Shown piece by piece: positions 1-8,659 of a stretch of 27,099 bases of DNA. Within the stretch, counting starts at the first letter, position 1. The number at the start of each line of letters is the position of its first letter. The stretch is from Albibeggiatoa sp964388965 (GTDB lineage Bacteria; Pseudomonadota; Gammaproteobacteria; Beggiatoales; Beggiatoaceae), in the NCBI GenBank assembly GCA_964388965.1, contig CAYMCP010000050.1, positions 1-27,099 of the forward strand. The letters are read 5' to 3'. A program made the translations under genes and the position numbers. The notes beneath the pieces are model-generated. The model did no database searches. It was given only the letters and a program-made list of their open reading frames with translations, and had not been told where the DNA came from.

Positions 1-14
1 CTTGACTCAACTTC

Positions 15-54
15 AAAGTTTAACATATTTCTTAGATTTCAAATCGGTTCTATA
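15..54 (+). repeat. IS terminal repeat, copy A (right end)
   Basis: This 40-bp sequence ends in GGTTCTATA and is 38/40 identical to 4891-4930. The same terminal motif occurs at 12174-12182 and, inverted, at 12037-12045 and 27048-27056. It therefore looks like the right terminal inverted repeat of an insertion sequence whose body lies left of the window. The bases upstream (1-14) do not give a long open frame, so nothing can be said about its transposase. A TA target duplication (IS630/Tc1-mariner style) would be compatible with the TATA at the edge, but the family is not established. Confidence 0.7.
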
Positions 55-223
55 TCATGCGCATAAAGTTAGTTTTGCAACGGCGGCATCTTTAGCAGGC
101 ATGAGTTTTGATACTTTTTTAACTCAACTGCAAGAACAGTTTGATATAGGTTCTGTTATGACTGATGAAGCGATTGAACAAGATTTGGCAACAGTCGATA
201 AAATCATACAAACTCGTTCATGA
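55..223 (+). pseudogene. UPF0175-like small protein, 5' part replaced by IS end
   Basis: The frame contains KVSFATAASLAGMSFDTFL and an acidic tail with DEAIEQDLATVDKI. These match the central and C-terminal pattern of UPF0175 proteins (roughly KVSLGKAAELAGMS followed by an acidic helix). UPF0175 proteins are small, typically 80-90 residues, and often act as antitoxin-like partners of PIN-domain toxins. Here the N-terminal segment is missing, because the IS terminal repeat ending at 54 abuts the remaining frame. No PIN-domain partner follows; the next in-frame sequence is a transposase tail. I read it as a gene beheaded by insertion. A fused start inside the repeat is possible but unlikely to make a functional protein. 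Confidence 0.6.
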
Positions 224-418
224 TACTCGTATCCAACACAAGCCCAATCATTTTTTGCCTCTCTGTACGCTTACATCAAACTCGAGCAACTCAAAACCAA
301 ACTCAACCATTTTGCTCTCAAAAATAAGCTCCACATCAGAGCTATTCAGCAAGCACTTGAGACATTAAGACAACTGCAAAATACTGTTGACTTGCGTAAC
401 GTGAGTAATTTATTGTAA
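224..418 (+). pseudogene. IS4-like transposase C-terminal remnant
   Basis: Immediately after the stop of the UPF0175 remnant, the same frame continues without a start codon for 64 codons. It contains ASLYAYIKLEQLKTK, LNHFALKNKLHIRAIQQA and a leucine-rich helix before TAA at 416-418. The pattern YxKLExLKxKxxLNHFALKxxLxxxAIQ is typical of the extreme C-terminus of IS4/IS701-type transposases found widely in cyanobacteria and sulfur bacteria. The catalytic part is absent, so this is an IS scar. The family name rests on recognition of this short tail only. Confidence 0.55.
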
Positions 419-505
419 ATTGCTATGCTTAAACAACCAAATGTTCATTGTGTCACAAACTTTGAGCAGATAAAATATGTGTAGACAAGCTAATCGAATA
501 TAACC

Positions 506-2941
506 ATGATCAAACATTATTTTTACACCATGCTGCGCATGACTTTGCTGATGACCTTAGTTTTAGGTCTATTGACAGCAAGCGGCGCGGCTATAGTTGT
601 AGGTTACTTTTTACCGCAACTCCCCTCAATTGAGCATATTAAGGCGATTGATTTCCAAATTCCTTTACGTGTTTACAGTCATGACGGCAAATTTATGGCG
701 GAGTTTGGTGCACAACGTCGTATGCCACTCGAAGTACATAAAATTCCGCCGATAATGATCAAAGCGATGTTAGCAACCGAAGATACTGAATTTTTTGAAC
801 ATAGTGGCGTTAATTTTAAAAGTTTAATTCGTGCCGCAATCAGCTTATTGAAAACGGGTGAAATTCGTCAAGGTGGTAGTACGATTACCATGCAAATGGC
901 GAAAAATCTGTTTCTGACTTCAGAGCGTAGTTTTGAACGCAAATTTAAAGAAATTTTACTTGCATTTCGCATTGAACAAGCGTTGACTAAAGACGAAATT
1001 CTCGAATTGTACTTTAATAAAATTTATTTCGGACAACGCGCCTACGGTATTCAAGCAGCAGCTTATACCTATTACTCGCGCCCGTTGAAAGAATTAACGA
1101 TTGCAGAATATGCAACGCTTGCCGGTATTCCTAAATTTCCTTCCTCTGGTAATCCAATTACAAATCCTAAACGTGCAATGGAACGACGTGATTACATTCT
1201 TAAACGAATGCTGGAATTGGGCGACATTGACCAAGTTGTCTACGATGATGCCATTAAACAAGACAATACCGCTAAATTATATAAAGTTGATACTGAATTG
1301 GACGCGCCGTATGTGGCAGAAATGGCTAGGCAATACGTGGAAGAATTGTACGGTGAAGCAGTTTATACCAAAGGTTTTAAAGTTTATACGACTATTCACG
1401 CTTCATTACAAAACGCAGCACAGAATGCGTTACGTCGCAATTTGCTCAACTATGACGAACGACATGGTTATCGTGGTGTATCAGGTCACATCAACTTGCC
1501 AGAGGAAAGTACACAGGCAATCAAAGTCGCCAGCGAAGGCTTAGAAAAATATCATAATTACGGTGGATTACTTGCTAGTGTGGTTATGCAGGTCAATAAA
1601 CAATCCATTGTCGCTTATAATAAAACAGTGGGTGAATTTACGATTGATTGGAATAATTTACGTTGGGCAAGACGCTACATACATGATAATCGACGTGGTG
1701 GACTACCAAAAACAGCTTCTGGCATCGTTAAACGTGGTGATGTAATTATGGCGCGTAAAGTCGGTACAGTTAAAAATGAACAAGATGAAAAAATATCCGT
1801 ATGGCGTTTATCAGAATTACCGCAAGTTGAAGGGGCATTAGTCAGTTTAGACCCTAATACTGGTGCAATTTTAGCGTTAGCTGGTGGTTTTGATTTTTAT
1901 CAAAGTAAATTTAATCGTGTTACTCAAGCCTACCGTCAACCCGGTTCCAGTTTCAAACCATTTATTTATTCAGCAGCGTTGGAACATGGTTTTACACCAG
2001 CGAGTATGATTAATGATGCACCGGTCGTATTCCGTGCGGGTAATAAACTTTGGAAACCGAAAAATTTTAGCCACCGCCATTACGGTCCAACCAATTTACG
2101 CACTGCGCTAACGCATTCACGTAATTTAGTTTCTATTCGTTTGTTAAATAGCATTGGTGTCAATCCTGCGATTGATCATGTTGTAAAATTTGGCTTTGAA
2201 CGTGATCGCATTCCAAAAAATTTAACGATTTCTTTAGGCACAGGTGATGTGACGCCTTTGGAAATTGCACGCGGTTATGCCGTTTTCGCTAATGGTGGTT
2301 ATTTAATTAAACCCTACGTTGTAAGTAAAATCGAAAGTATGACCGGACATTTACTACACAAAACTGATCCGCTAGAAGTTTGTAGCAAGTGTCCAAAATA
2401 TACAGTTAATTCTAACGAAGAATTGGAAAAAACAAAATTTAGTCATGCGCCGCGTGTGTTGGACGAACGTAATGCGTGGACTTTGACATCAATGATGAAA
2501 GATGTAATTAAACGTGGTACAGCAGTACGCGCCAAAAAGCTTAAACGTAGTGATTTAGCGGGGAAAACGGGCACAACTAACGATCAACGTGATGCGTGGT
2601 TTGCGGGTTTTAATGCCAGCATGGTAACGACTGCATGGATTGGATTTGATCGTCCACGCTCATTAGGTAAAAAAGAAACAGGTTCACAAGCCGCGTTGCC
2701 AATGTGGATTGATTATATGCGTCATGCCTTGAGTGCATACAAAGTACGCTCATTGTCGATGCCAACAGGCATTGTTTCGGCAAAGATTGATCCTGCAACA
2801 GGTTTTTTAGCAACCAGTCAAACACCAAATGCAAAATTTGAATTCTTCTATAAAGAGAATGTACCTAAACGTTACGCGATTTACAGACCTAAAGAAACAA
2901 CCAAAGAACACAAATTAACTCAAGGTGAAACCATTTTTTAG
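506..2941 (+). CDS. mrcA: Penicillin-binding protein 1A (bifunctional transglycosylase/transpeptidase)
   Basis: An 811-residue class A PBP that polymerises lipid II glycan strands and cross-links stem peptides in the periplasm. An N-terminal transmembrane helix (about residues 10-32) is followed by a GT51 domain. That domain has the catalytic Glu in EDTEFFEHSGV (Glu about 92), then GGSTITMQMAKN and ELYFNKIYFGQRAYGIQAAA. The transpeptidase domain shows SSFK (nucleophile Ser about 481), the SRN box in THSRNLVS and KTGTTNDQRDAWFAGF (KTG from about 687). The inserted OB-like region between the two domains is typical of gammaproteobacterial PBP1A; E. coli PBP1A is about 850 residues. The ATG at 506 lacks a strong Shine-Dalgarno, but the membrane helix begins right after it. 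plsY starts 9 bases after the stop. The gene appears intact despite IS debris upstream. Confidence 0.95.
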   Translation: MIKHYFYTMLRMTLLMTLVLGLLTASGAAIVVGYFLPQLPSIEHIKAIDFQIPLRVYSHDGKFMAEFGAQRRMPLEVHKIPPIMIKAMLATEDTEFFEHSGVNFKSLIRAAISLLKTGEIRQGGSTITMQMAKNLFLTSERSFERKFKEILLAFRIEQALTKDEILELYFNKIYFGQRAYGIQAAAYTYYSRPLKELTIAEYATLAGIPKFPSSGNPITNPKRAMERRDYILKRMLELGDIDQVVYDDAIKQDNTAKLYKVDTELDAPYVAEMARQYVEELYGEAVYTKGFKVYTTIHASLQNAAQNALRRNLLNYDERHGYRGVSGHINLPEESTQAIKVASEGLEKYHNYGGLLASVVMQVNKQSIVAYNKTVGEFTIDWNNLRWARRYIHDNRRGGLPKTASGIVKRGDVIMARKVGTVKNEQDEKISVWRLSELPQVEGALVSLDPNTGAILALAGGFDFYQSKFNRVTQAYRQPGSSFKPFIYSAALEHGFTPASMINDAPVVFRAGNKLWKPKNFSHRHYGPTNLRTALTHSRNLVSIRLLNSIGVNPAIDHVVKFGFERDRIPKNLTISLGTGDVTPLEIARGYAVFANGGYLIKPYVVSKIESMTGHLLHKTDPLEVCSKCPKYTVNSNEELEKTKFSHAPRVLDERNAWTLTSMMKDVIKRGTAVRAKKLKRSDLAGKTGTTNDQRDAWFAGFNASMVTTAWIGFDRPRSLGKKETGSQAALPMWIDYMRHALSAYKVRSLSMPTGIVSAKIDPATGFLATSQTPNAKFEFFYKENVPKRYAIYRPKETTKEHKLTQGETIF

Positions 2942-2950
2942 GATTACTTT

Positions 2951-3538
2951 ATGATTATAAACGTAAGTCTTATTGTTGTTGCTTACCTAATTGGCTCATT
3001 TTCGTCTGCGGTTGTCGTCTGCAAACTCATGGGCTATGCCGATCCGCGAACTTTAGGTTCTGGTAATCCGGGTGCAACCAATGTATTGCGACATGGCGGT
3101 AAAAAGGCGGCAATTATTACCCTAATACTAGATATGCTAAAAGGGGTGATTGCAGTTTTATTAGCAAAATGGTTAGCTGACAATACACTTGTTGTCGCAT
3201 TCAGTGCAATTGCTGTATTCTTAGGTCACTTATATCCAATCTTTTTTAAATTTAAAGGGGGTAAAGGTGTCGCGACCGCATTAGGCGTATTATTAGCGTT
3301 GCATTGGATAGTTGGCGTGAGTGCATTACTGACATGGTTAATAATCGCGTTTAGTTTCCGCTATTCTTCTTTGGCAGCTTTAATTACCGCCGCCGCTACG
3401 CCAATTTATATGTATTTGTTTTCTGGTATATTAGACTATGTATTCATTAACACGATTATTACTGCATTTATTTTTTGGCGACACCAGTCCAATATTCAAA
3501 AATTATTGAATGGCACAGAAGGTAAAATCAATAATTAA
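2951..3538 (+). CDS. plsY: Acyl-phosphate:glycerol-3-phosphate acyltransferase PlsY
   Basis: A 195-residue polytopic inner-membrane enzyme that transfers an acyl group from acyl-phosphate to glycerol-3-phosphate, the first step of phospholipid synthesis. The three PlsY motifs are visible: YLIGSFSSAVVVCK near the N-terminus, the glycine-rich LGSGNPGATNVLR, and GHLYPIFFKFKGGKGVATALG. About five hydrophobic helices are apparent and the length is normal for the family. AGGA lies 7 bases before the ATG, directly behind the mrcA stop, so the two are probably co-transcribed. No anomalies seen. Confidence 0.95.
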   Translation: MIINVSLIVVAYLIGSFSSAVVVCKLMGYADPRTLGSGNPGATNVLRHGGKKAAIITLILDMLKGVIAVLLAKWLADNTLVVAFSAIAVFLGHLYPIFFKFKGGKGVATALGVLLALHWIVGVSALLTWLIIAFSFRYSSLAALITAAATPIYMYLFSGILDYVFINTIITAFIFWRHQSNIQKLLNGTEGKINN

Positions 3539-3546
3539 TCGCACCG

Positions 3547-3571
3547 TATTCCAGCGGAGACCGTTGGAATA
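3547..3571. repeat. REP-like palindrome (GTCTCCG core), copy 1
   Basis: A 25-base hairpin lies between plsY and the lipoprotein gene: an 11-bp stem (TATTCCAGCGG with CCGTTGGAATA, one G-U pair) around the loop AGA. Its reverse complement carries the core GTCTCCG flanked by TCCAA/TGGAA, matching the hairpin at 8387-8407. No T-run follows on the + strand, so it is more likely a dispersed palindromic repeat than an intrinsic terminator, although it may block 3' exonucleases. Confidence 0.6.
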
Positions 3572-3613
3572 AGAACGTAAGAAAAAAATTGTTCATTCAT
3601 ACTTGGGGTTTAC

Positions 3614-4447
3614 ATGAGAAAACTCATTAATATTTTATTTTTGCTCAGTTTCATTGCGGGCTGCGCGACGAATAAAACAGTTGTTGAGGACGAAGACACT
3701 TGGGTATCTAAACAGGTCGATAATCAGGTGGTTTGGGCAGACGACGCGACCGAAGTTGCAGTGATTGAATTGCATTACGATGAAAAAGGTACGGAAAGAA
3801 AGCATTTTAAGCATCAATTGTACGTGCAAAATGTAGACGGTTCTGAACGACGCGCGATTACTGAATTACGCGATCATCAAAATGGTAATTTATTTTACAT
3901 GAAACAAGCCGGTTATTTTATTATGGAATCATTATTGCCTAATGGTTCAAGACGATTTGATAAAATTGATACGAATGGACATGAAATTTTAATCATTGAA
4001 ACACCGGACAATGAACATCAACCTTGTATCGGTGTAGAACCGGTTGATAATAAACCATTACCACAAGTATATCATTCCGTTATCCCCTCGCCAGACGGTT
4101 CACTACTAGCGCATATTTTCAGTTTAGATTGTGGAGAAGTCAGCGTTGAATTTTTGTATTCTAACAACCTTAATATTATCACTGATCCTGTGATATTACC
4201 GATTGAAGAGCCTGTTAATGCAACATGGCATATTGATAACTACATTATTCTGACTAATAATCAGAGTACGACAGCGTGGGCAATTCGGATTGATCAAGCA
4301 GCAGAACAAATTGAACCACCAAACTGCGTTGTGCCCGTGACGAGCAGTAGTCATATTACTCATGATGGTCGTATGGTCTATCTGGACGAAACCAGTAATT
4401 TAAAAGTACGTCAAGTGGACGCGGCAATGGCTTTTGGCTGTCAATAG
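3614..4447 (+). CDS. Predicted outer-membrane or periplasmic lipoprotein, beta-propeller-like
   Basis: A 277-residue protein with a lipoprotein signal peptide: a charged start MRKL, a hydrophobic stretch and the lipobox FIAGC, so the mature protein would begin at Cys about 18 and be lipidated. The residue after Cys is Ala, which does not match the inner-membrane retention signal (Asp), so outer-membrane sorting is the default inference. The rest is beta-rich and contains repeats resembling TolB/WD40-like propeller blades, for example LYVQNVDGSERRAIT and IPSPDGSLLAHIF. No catalytic motif or family name is recognised. It lies downstream of plsY but is separated by a palindromic repeat, so it may have its own promoter. 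Confidence 0.75.
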   Translation: MRKLINILFLLSFIAGCATNKTVVEDEDTWVSKQVDNQVVWADDATEVAVIELHYDEKGTERKHFKHQLYVQNVDGSERRAITELRDHQNGNLFYMKQAGYFIMESLLPNGSRRFDKIDTNGHEILIIETPDNEHQPCIGVEPVDNKPLPQVYHSVIPSPDGSLLAHIFSLDCGEVSVEFLYSNNLNIITDPVILPIEEPVNATWHIDNYIILTNNQSTTAWAIRIDQAAEQIEPPNCVVPVTSSSHITHDGRMVYLDETSNLKVRQVDAAMAFGCQ

Positions 4448-4615
4448 CGCAAATGATAATCTACAGAGCAATTCTCATTTTTCACATTAGGCAAGGCTCA
4501 GGTTGTAGGATTTAGGAATGAGGATTTAATAACTTCCAAAAATTTGTTGTGCAGATAGCTGGTAGCAGAAAGAGCATCAGTTACACTGTAGTTTGTGATA
4601 ATACAATCCTATACC

Positions 4616-4888
4616 CCTGAAATAGAAGCGCAGATGCGCAATTTTTATAACAGTTTATCGGAAAAACATCGTCGTCTCTATGCTGCGGTTGAAGCGAAAA
4701 AGTTGGGATATGGTGGAATAACCTATATGCAACCTTTTGAAATGTGACCCAGATACAGTTGCGCGTGGTATTGAAGAACTCAAAGTACCCTTACCCGAAA
4801 AAGAGCAACGTATCCGAAAACCAGGTGGTGGACGCAAGTCCACTCTTTGTGTACGACATCTCTTTCTCGATTTTATCCTTCTTAAACT
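4616..4888 (+). pseudogene. ISAzo13-like transposase remnant, frameshifted and deleted
   Basis: Frame 4616-4742 reads FYNSLSEKHRRLYAAVEAKK and then LGYGGITYM. A +1 shift near 4733 continues as CDPDTVARGIEEL ... RIRKPGGGRKST. The order RRLYAAxEAxxLGYGGI, then PDTIARGIxEL, then R(I/V)RxPGGGRK is the N-terminal signature of ISAzo13-family transposases. The DDE catalytic region that should follow is missing; sequence jumps within about 40 bases to the terminal repeat at 4891-4930. No left inverted repeat is evident in 4448-4615. This is a non-functional IS relic. Confidence 0.7.
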
Positions 4889-4890
4889 CG

Positions 4891-4930
4891 AAAGTTTAAC
4901 ATATTTTTTAGATTTCAAATGGGTTCTATA
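4891..4930 (+). repeat. IS terminal repeat, copy B (right end)
   Basis: This 40-bp sequence is 38/40 identical to copy A at 15-54 (mismatches at its positions 17 and 31) and ends in GGTTCTATA. It directly follows the ISAzo13-like remnant, so it is either that element's right end or a separate insertion. It lies 48 bases beyond the 3' end of ubiB (minus strand). Confidence 0.75.
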
Positions 4931-4978
4931 GATCACCTTTTGCGACCCTGCCCAATGTGAGTAATATGAATTCGTCAC

Positions 4979-6622
4979 TCAAAATCGTAATATCAACAAT
5001 ACACCCAAAATACCCAATACTAAACTAACTAAAGGCATATTCAATTGCGCCACTTGTAGCGAAAATAAAATACTACTGCTCAAAATTAACATACTACCTA
5101 ATACTATCAAACGTTGTTGTTTTTGACGCTGCTGCATTTCAATACGCATGAATTGTAATTCAGTAGTTAATTTTTGTAATTGTTTACGTTCCGACTGACG
5201 TTGTAGTAAATTTTCATGAATCAATATCGGTAAATCTGGCATTTTTTCAGCCCACAATGGCATTTGCATTTTAATGCCGTTAACGAATGCACGCCACCCA
5301 ACCCGTTCATCCATCCAACGCTCTAAGAAAGGTTTCGCTGTTTGCCATAAATCTAAATCTGGGTACAGTTGACGACCTACACCCTCAATATTGAGTAAAG
5401 TTTTTTGCAATAAAACAAGTTGTGGTTGTACTTCCATATTAAAACGTCGTGCAGTTTGAAATAAACGCAATAGCACTAAGCCAAAAGAAATATCTTTCAA
5501 TGGACGGTCAAAAATAGGTTCACATACGCTACGAATTGCCCCTTCAAACTCTTCAATACGTGTTTCTGGCGGCACCCATTCAGAACGCACATGTAATTCA
5601 GCTACTCGTCTGTAATCTCGGTGGAAAAACGCTAAAAAGTTTTCTGCTAAATAATGTTGATCTTCTGTGCTCAACGTACCCATGATGCCAAAGTCTACCG
5701 CGATATAAGACGGTTTATCAGGGTTGTGGGTATCTATAAAAATATTACCAGGGTGCATATCAGCATGAAAAAAATTGTCTCTAAACACTTGAGTAAAAAA
5801 GATTTCAACGCCTGCCTCCGCCAAATATTTCAAATTGACTTGCTGGCGTTTTAATTCAGCAACTTCGTTAATTGGTACACCACTAATCCGTTCGGCGACC
5901 ATTACATTTGGTAAAGTATAATCCCACTCAATTTCTGGCACATACAATAATTTAGAATGAGTAAAATTGCGGCGTAATAAGGTTGAATTAGCCGCTTCTT
6001 TCATTAAATCTAATTCATCATGTAAATTTTTCTCAAATTCAGCCACCACTTCCAATGGACGCAATCGTCGTCCTTCTGACCAATATTTGCTTGCCAATTC
6101 CGCAATAAAATATAGTAATTCAACATCTTTTCTAATTCGCTTTGCAATGCCCGGTCGAATAACTTTAATGATAACACTACGTCCATTATGTAAACGCGCT
6201 GCATGAACTTGAGCAATAGAAGCTGATGCTATTGGATGAGTATGAAATTCAGCAAAAACATCTTCTAACGGTCGCCCGTAGCCTTGCTCAATAATTTTTT
6301 TAGCTAATTCTCCATCAAAGGGTCGCACCCGATCTTGTAATTTCGCTAATTCGATTGCAATATCATCTACTAACAAGTCGCGTCTCGTGGATAAAATTTG
6401 TCCAAATTTGACAAAAATCGGTCCCAATTCTTCCAATGCCAAACGTAACCTTGCACCACGAGTCAAATGTTTAGGGCGCAGCCAGTACCCCGGTGTAAAA
6501 TAAGCTAATAAACGCAATGGACGTAATATATCAGTTGAAAATGCCAGCTCATCTAAGCCATAGCGTACAATCACACGATAAATAGTGAATAAATGTAATA
6601 AATGATAAAAATGACGTAACAT
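4979..6622 (-). CDS. ubiB: UbiB: ABC1/UbiB-family kinase-like protein for ubiquinone synthesis
   Basis: A 547-residue atypical kinase-like protein (E. coli UbiB is about 546), an accessory ATPase of the membrane/cytosol ubiquinone biosynthesis complex. Visible family motifs are the KxGQ signature in FVKFGQILSTRRD (about 91-103), the Ala-rich nucleotide loop in IASASIAQVHAARL, the VIIKVIRPG lysine, and NFFHADMHPGNIFID followed by AVDFGIMG as catalytic loop and DFG-like motif. The C-terminus has two hydrophobic helices, as expected for membrane anchoring. It follows ubiJ by 5 bases and is very probably translated from the same message. Confidence 0.95.
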   Translation of the reverse strand: MLRHFYHLLHLFTIYRVIVRYGLDELAFSTDILRPLRLLAYFTPGYWLRPKHLTRGARLRLALEELGPIFVKFGQILSTRRDLLVDDIAIELAKLQDRVRPFDGELAKKIIEQGYGRPLEDVFAEFHTHPIASASIAQVHAARLHNGRSVIIKVIRPGIAKRIRKDVELLYFIAELASKYWSEGRRLRPLEVVAEFEKNLHDELDLMKEAANSTLLRRNFTHSKLLYVPEIEWDYTLPNVMVAERISGVPINEVAELKRQQVNLKYLAEAGVEIFFTQVFRDNFFHADMHPGNIFIDTHNPDKPSYIAVDFGIMGTLSTEDQHYLAENFLAFFHRDYRRVAELHVRSEWVPPETRIEEFEGAIRSVCEPIFDRPLKDISFGLVLLRLFQTARRFNMEVQPQLVLLQKTLLNIEGVGRQLYPDLDLWQTAKPFLERWMDERVGWRAFVNGIKMQMPLWAEKMPDLPILIHENLLQRQSERKQLQKLTTELQFMRIEMQQRQKQQRLIVLGSMLILSSSILFSLQVAQLNMPLVSLVLGILGVLLILRF

Positions 6623-6627
6623 ATATT

Positions 6628-7236
6628 TTAAGAAAAAACCCGTTGTAGTTTCTGAATACGCAATGTCAAACGCTCAGTATCATCACGCAATTTATCTATC
6701 TGGTTTAAAAATTGTTCAACTTCGGTTGGGTGGGGTAAATATTTTAATTCTTCTTGTAAATATTCGCTCATATTAGCCTCGTGAGTTGCAACGCGTTCTT
6801 TAGTGTAAGTATCCCACTGACGCAATAGATTACCTAATTGGTGTGCGGGGATGTCACCAATAATTTGAGCAATATATTCTTCCCAATCAATCGGTAATTT
6901 TTTAAATAATGCAGTAAGTTGTTGTATGAGATGTATATCACCTTCAATTTGAATCTCAGGATAATTGGCTAAATTCGGTTGTGATTGCAAGCTAAGATTG
7001 AGCAAGCTAAGTGGTGCGCCTGAAATAGTTGCATCTACTTGCCCGTCATACTCACCCGTCACCACAATGCGCTCTGATTCTGCGAACAAATGAAATTGTA
7101 AAAATACACCCAATACTTCAATACGCACAATTTTACCTTGTAAACGTTGCAGCGTAGTGCGATGTGAGGGATTTAGATATATTGCTTGATTAATCGCTGT
7201 TTCAATGGCAGCAGCTAAAATAGGACTTAAAGCCAT
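6628..7236 (-). CDS. ubiJ: UbiJ: SCP2-domain ubiquinone biosynthesis accessory factor
   Basis: A 202-residue protein with an N-terminal SCP2-like lipid-binding fold (about residues 10-110; for example GKIVRIEVLGVFLQFHLFAE and VDATISGAPLSLLNL). A charged C-terminal helical region contains QLGNLLRQWDTYTKERVATHEANMSEYLQEE and a terminal coiled coil. UbiJ organises the soluble Ubi complex by binding ubiquinone intermediates. Assignment rests on these features and on the position directly before ubiB. The usual preceding gene ubiE is absent; upstream is a 217-bp divergent intergenic region. AGAGAA lies upstream of the ATG as a weak ribosome site. Confidence 0.88.
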   Translation of the reverse strand: MALSPILAAAIETAINQAIYLNPSHRTTLQRLQGKIVRIEVLGVFLQFHLFAESERIVVTGEYDGQVDATISGAPLSLLNLSLQSQPNLANYPEIQIEGDIHLIQQLTALFKKLPIDWEEYIAQIIGDIPAHQLGNLLRQWDTYTKERVATHEANMSEYLQEELKYLPHPTEVEQFLNQIDKLRDDTERLTLRIQKLQRVFS

Positions 7237-7453
7237 TTGTACCGTTCTCTTTAATGATGATGTGGCATTTTAAATCAATTTGGCGTGAAAAACTCGTTTT
7301 GCATTAACATAGATGATCAAGCCCTAGCATTTTAAGATGGAATTAACTGTAATTGTTTGTTTAAATTAAGAATTACTGAAAATAAAGTGCACTACTTGCA
7401 ATCTATAATAAAATACGCCAGACTTTAGCAACTGATGGAACGAGTCAAAAACA

Positions 7454-8362
7454 ATGCTGCTGATGTTACCTAGATTGCTGACACTTTTGGGTATGGGTGG
7501 TGGCGCGAGCTACTTAACGTTTTGTCTACTGATTTTCGTCGGACAGCGTCATTTTATTTATAGTCCAAGCCCTATTTTGTCTTTATCCCCTAAACACCCT
7601 CTTTTTAATATGCCTTATGAGGAAATCACTATATCAGTTAAAAATAGCAATGATTATCTACATTGTTGGTACATCTACGCGCCCAATGCAGAAACCTATC
7701 AACACATTATTCTACCAGATGAGCCATCGAACATTTTAACTCAACCGAAAATAATTTTATATTTTACAGGAGCAGGGTATAACAAAGGTACATATTTGGC
7801 GCGAATGAAAGGATTTCGACAATTAGGTTTTTCTATTTTTACATGTGATTATCGCGGCTATGGAAAAAGTAAGGGGGGTTATCCTAAAGAAAAACAATTT
7901 TATGAAGATGCGCAATTGGTTTGGGATTACGTTACGCAAACGTATCATATTGATCCTAAAGATATTATTATTTATGGTGAATCGTTAGGCGGTGCGGTTA
8001 GTATTCATTTAGCCGCGCAACAACCCACAGTTGGCGGGGTAATTATCCAAAGCTCTTTTACTTCTATGGCTGCAACGATTAAGCAATTAGGTTTAATGCG
8101 CTATTTTCCAGTGGAATGGATGTTGACAGAAAAATTTGAATCCATTAAAAAAGTCAAAAAAATCAAAGCGCCTATTTTGTTTTTACATGGTACAAATGAC
8201 GAGCTTGTACCCTCTTACATGAGTGAGCAATTGTATAAAGCTGCAAACCAACCTAAACAATTATTTTTTGTACCTGATGCGGGTCATGCGCGTTTATATC
8301 GTCCGGGCAAGGATTCTTATTTGCAAGCAATTCAACGTTTTATACAGGACAATAATATTTAA
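7454..8362 (+). CDS. Membrane-anchored alpha/beta hydrolase (BEM46/ABHD13-like)
   Basis: A 302-residue serine hydrolase with an N-terminal hydrophobic helix (about 8-30) that would anchor or export it. The alpha/beta fold shows FTGAGYNKGTY (oxyanion region), DYRGYGKSKGGYPKEKQFYEDA and the nucleophile elbow GESLGG (Ser in IIYGESLGGAVSIHLA). The acid lies in FLHGTNDELVP and the histidine in DAGHARLY, so the triad is complete. This resembles COG1073/BEM46-type hydrolases; the substrate is unknown. The gene is monocistronic between the divergent ubiJ promoter region and a palindromic repeat cluster. GGAACGAG precedes the ATG. Confidence 0.85.
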   Translation: MLLMLPRLLTLLGMGGGASYLTFCLLIFVGQRHFIYSPSPILSLSPKHPLFNMPYEEITISVKNSNDYLHCWYIYAPNAETYQHIILPDEPSNILTQPKIILYFTGAGYNKGTYLARMKGFRQLGFSIFTCDYRGYGKSKGGYPKEKQFYEDAQLVWDYVTQTYHIDPKDIIIYGESLGGAVSIHLAAQQPTVGGVIIQSSFTSMAATIKQLGLMRYFPVEWMLTEKFESIKKVKKIKAPILFLHGTNDELVPSYMSEQLYKAANQPKQLFFVPDAGHARLYRPGKDSYLQAIQRFIQDNNI

Positions 8363-8386
8363 TATGAAAAATATATATTTTCCTCG

Positions 8387-8407
8387 TCCCAATAGTCTCC
8401 GTTGGGA
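8387..8407. repeat. REP-like palindrome (GTCTCCG core), copy 2
   Basis: Hairpin TCCCAA / TTGGGA around the loop TAGTCTCCG, 24 bases after the hydrolase stop. The core GTCTCCG and flanking CCAA/TTGG match the reverse complement of 3547-3571. Together with the hairpin at 8416-8430 it forms a two-hairpin unit of the kind seen in REP-like intergenic repeats. Confidence 0.6.
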
Positions 8408-8414
8408 AGCAGCA

Positions 8415-8431
8415 AGGACGCTCTGCGTCCT
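8415..8431. repeat. Second hairpin of REP-like unit (GACGC...GCGTC)
   Basis: AGGACGC / GCGTCCT form a 7-bp stem with loop TCT. A related GACG...CGTC hairpin is at 11940-11962 and further GACGC-bearing units lie at 11970-12018. It is followed only by GATTTATT, so it is a poor intrinsic terminator, though it may end the hydrolase transcript. The remaining 8432-8659 holds no gene that I can support, only the short repeated motif at 8474-8485 and the pgm leader. Confidence 0.5.
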
Positions 8432-8659
8432 GATTTATTGTGAGTTGCAAATATAGCGTAAAATTTTCATCTGAACTGCGTAACTCCTACCTCGAAGCTT
8501 TTCAGCATTTCCTTTTTTTCTAGCAGCCTGCTAACATAAGCATTTCCGCGTAACATGCGCGTTTAAATCAAAAGTTCTTGCGTAAATTTCTTAAAAATGA
8601 CTCAAACTATTGATATGATATGCCAATAATAATTAAAGACCACCATTGAGGATTTTTTT

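Noticed and set aside
2610..2834. Minus-strand open frame inside mrcA, and similar shadows within ubiB, mrpA and the ABC genes.
   Set aside because: They overlap strongly conserved coding sequence on the opposite strand and show no family features.
4655..4978. 107-residue open frame on the minus strand.
   Set aside because: It is antisense to the ISAzo13-like remnant, whose plus-strand translation matches a known family; no recognisable protein on the minus strand.
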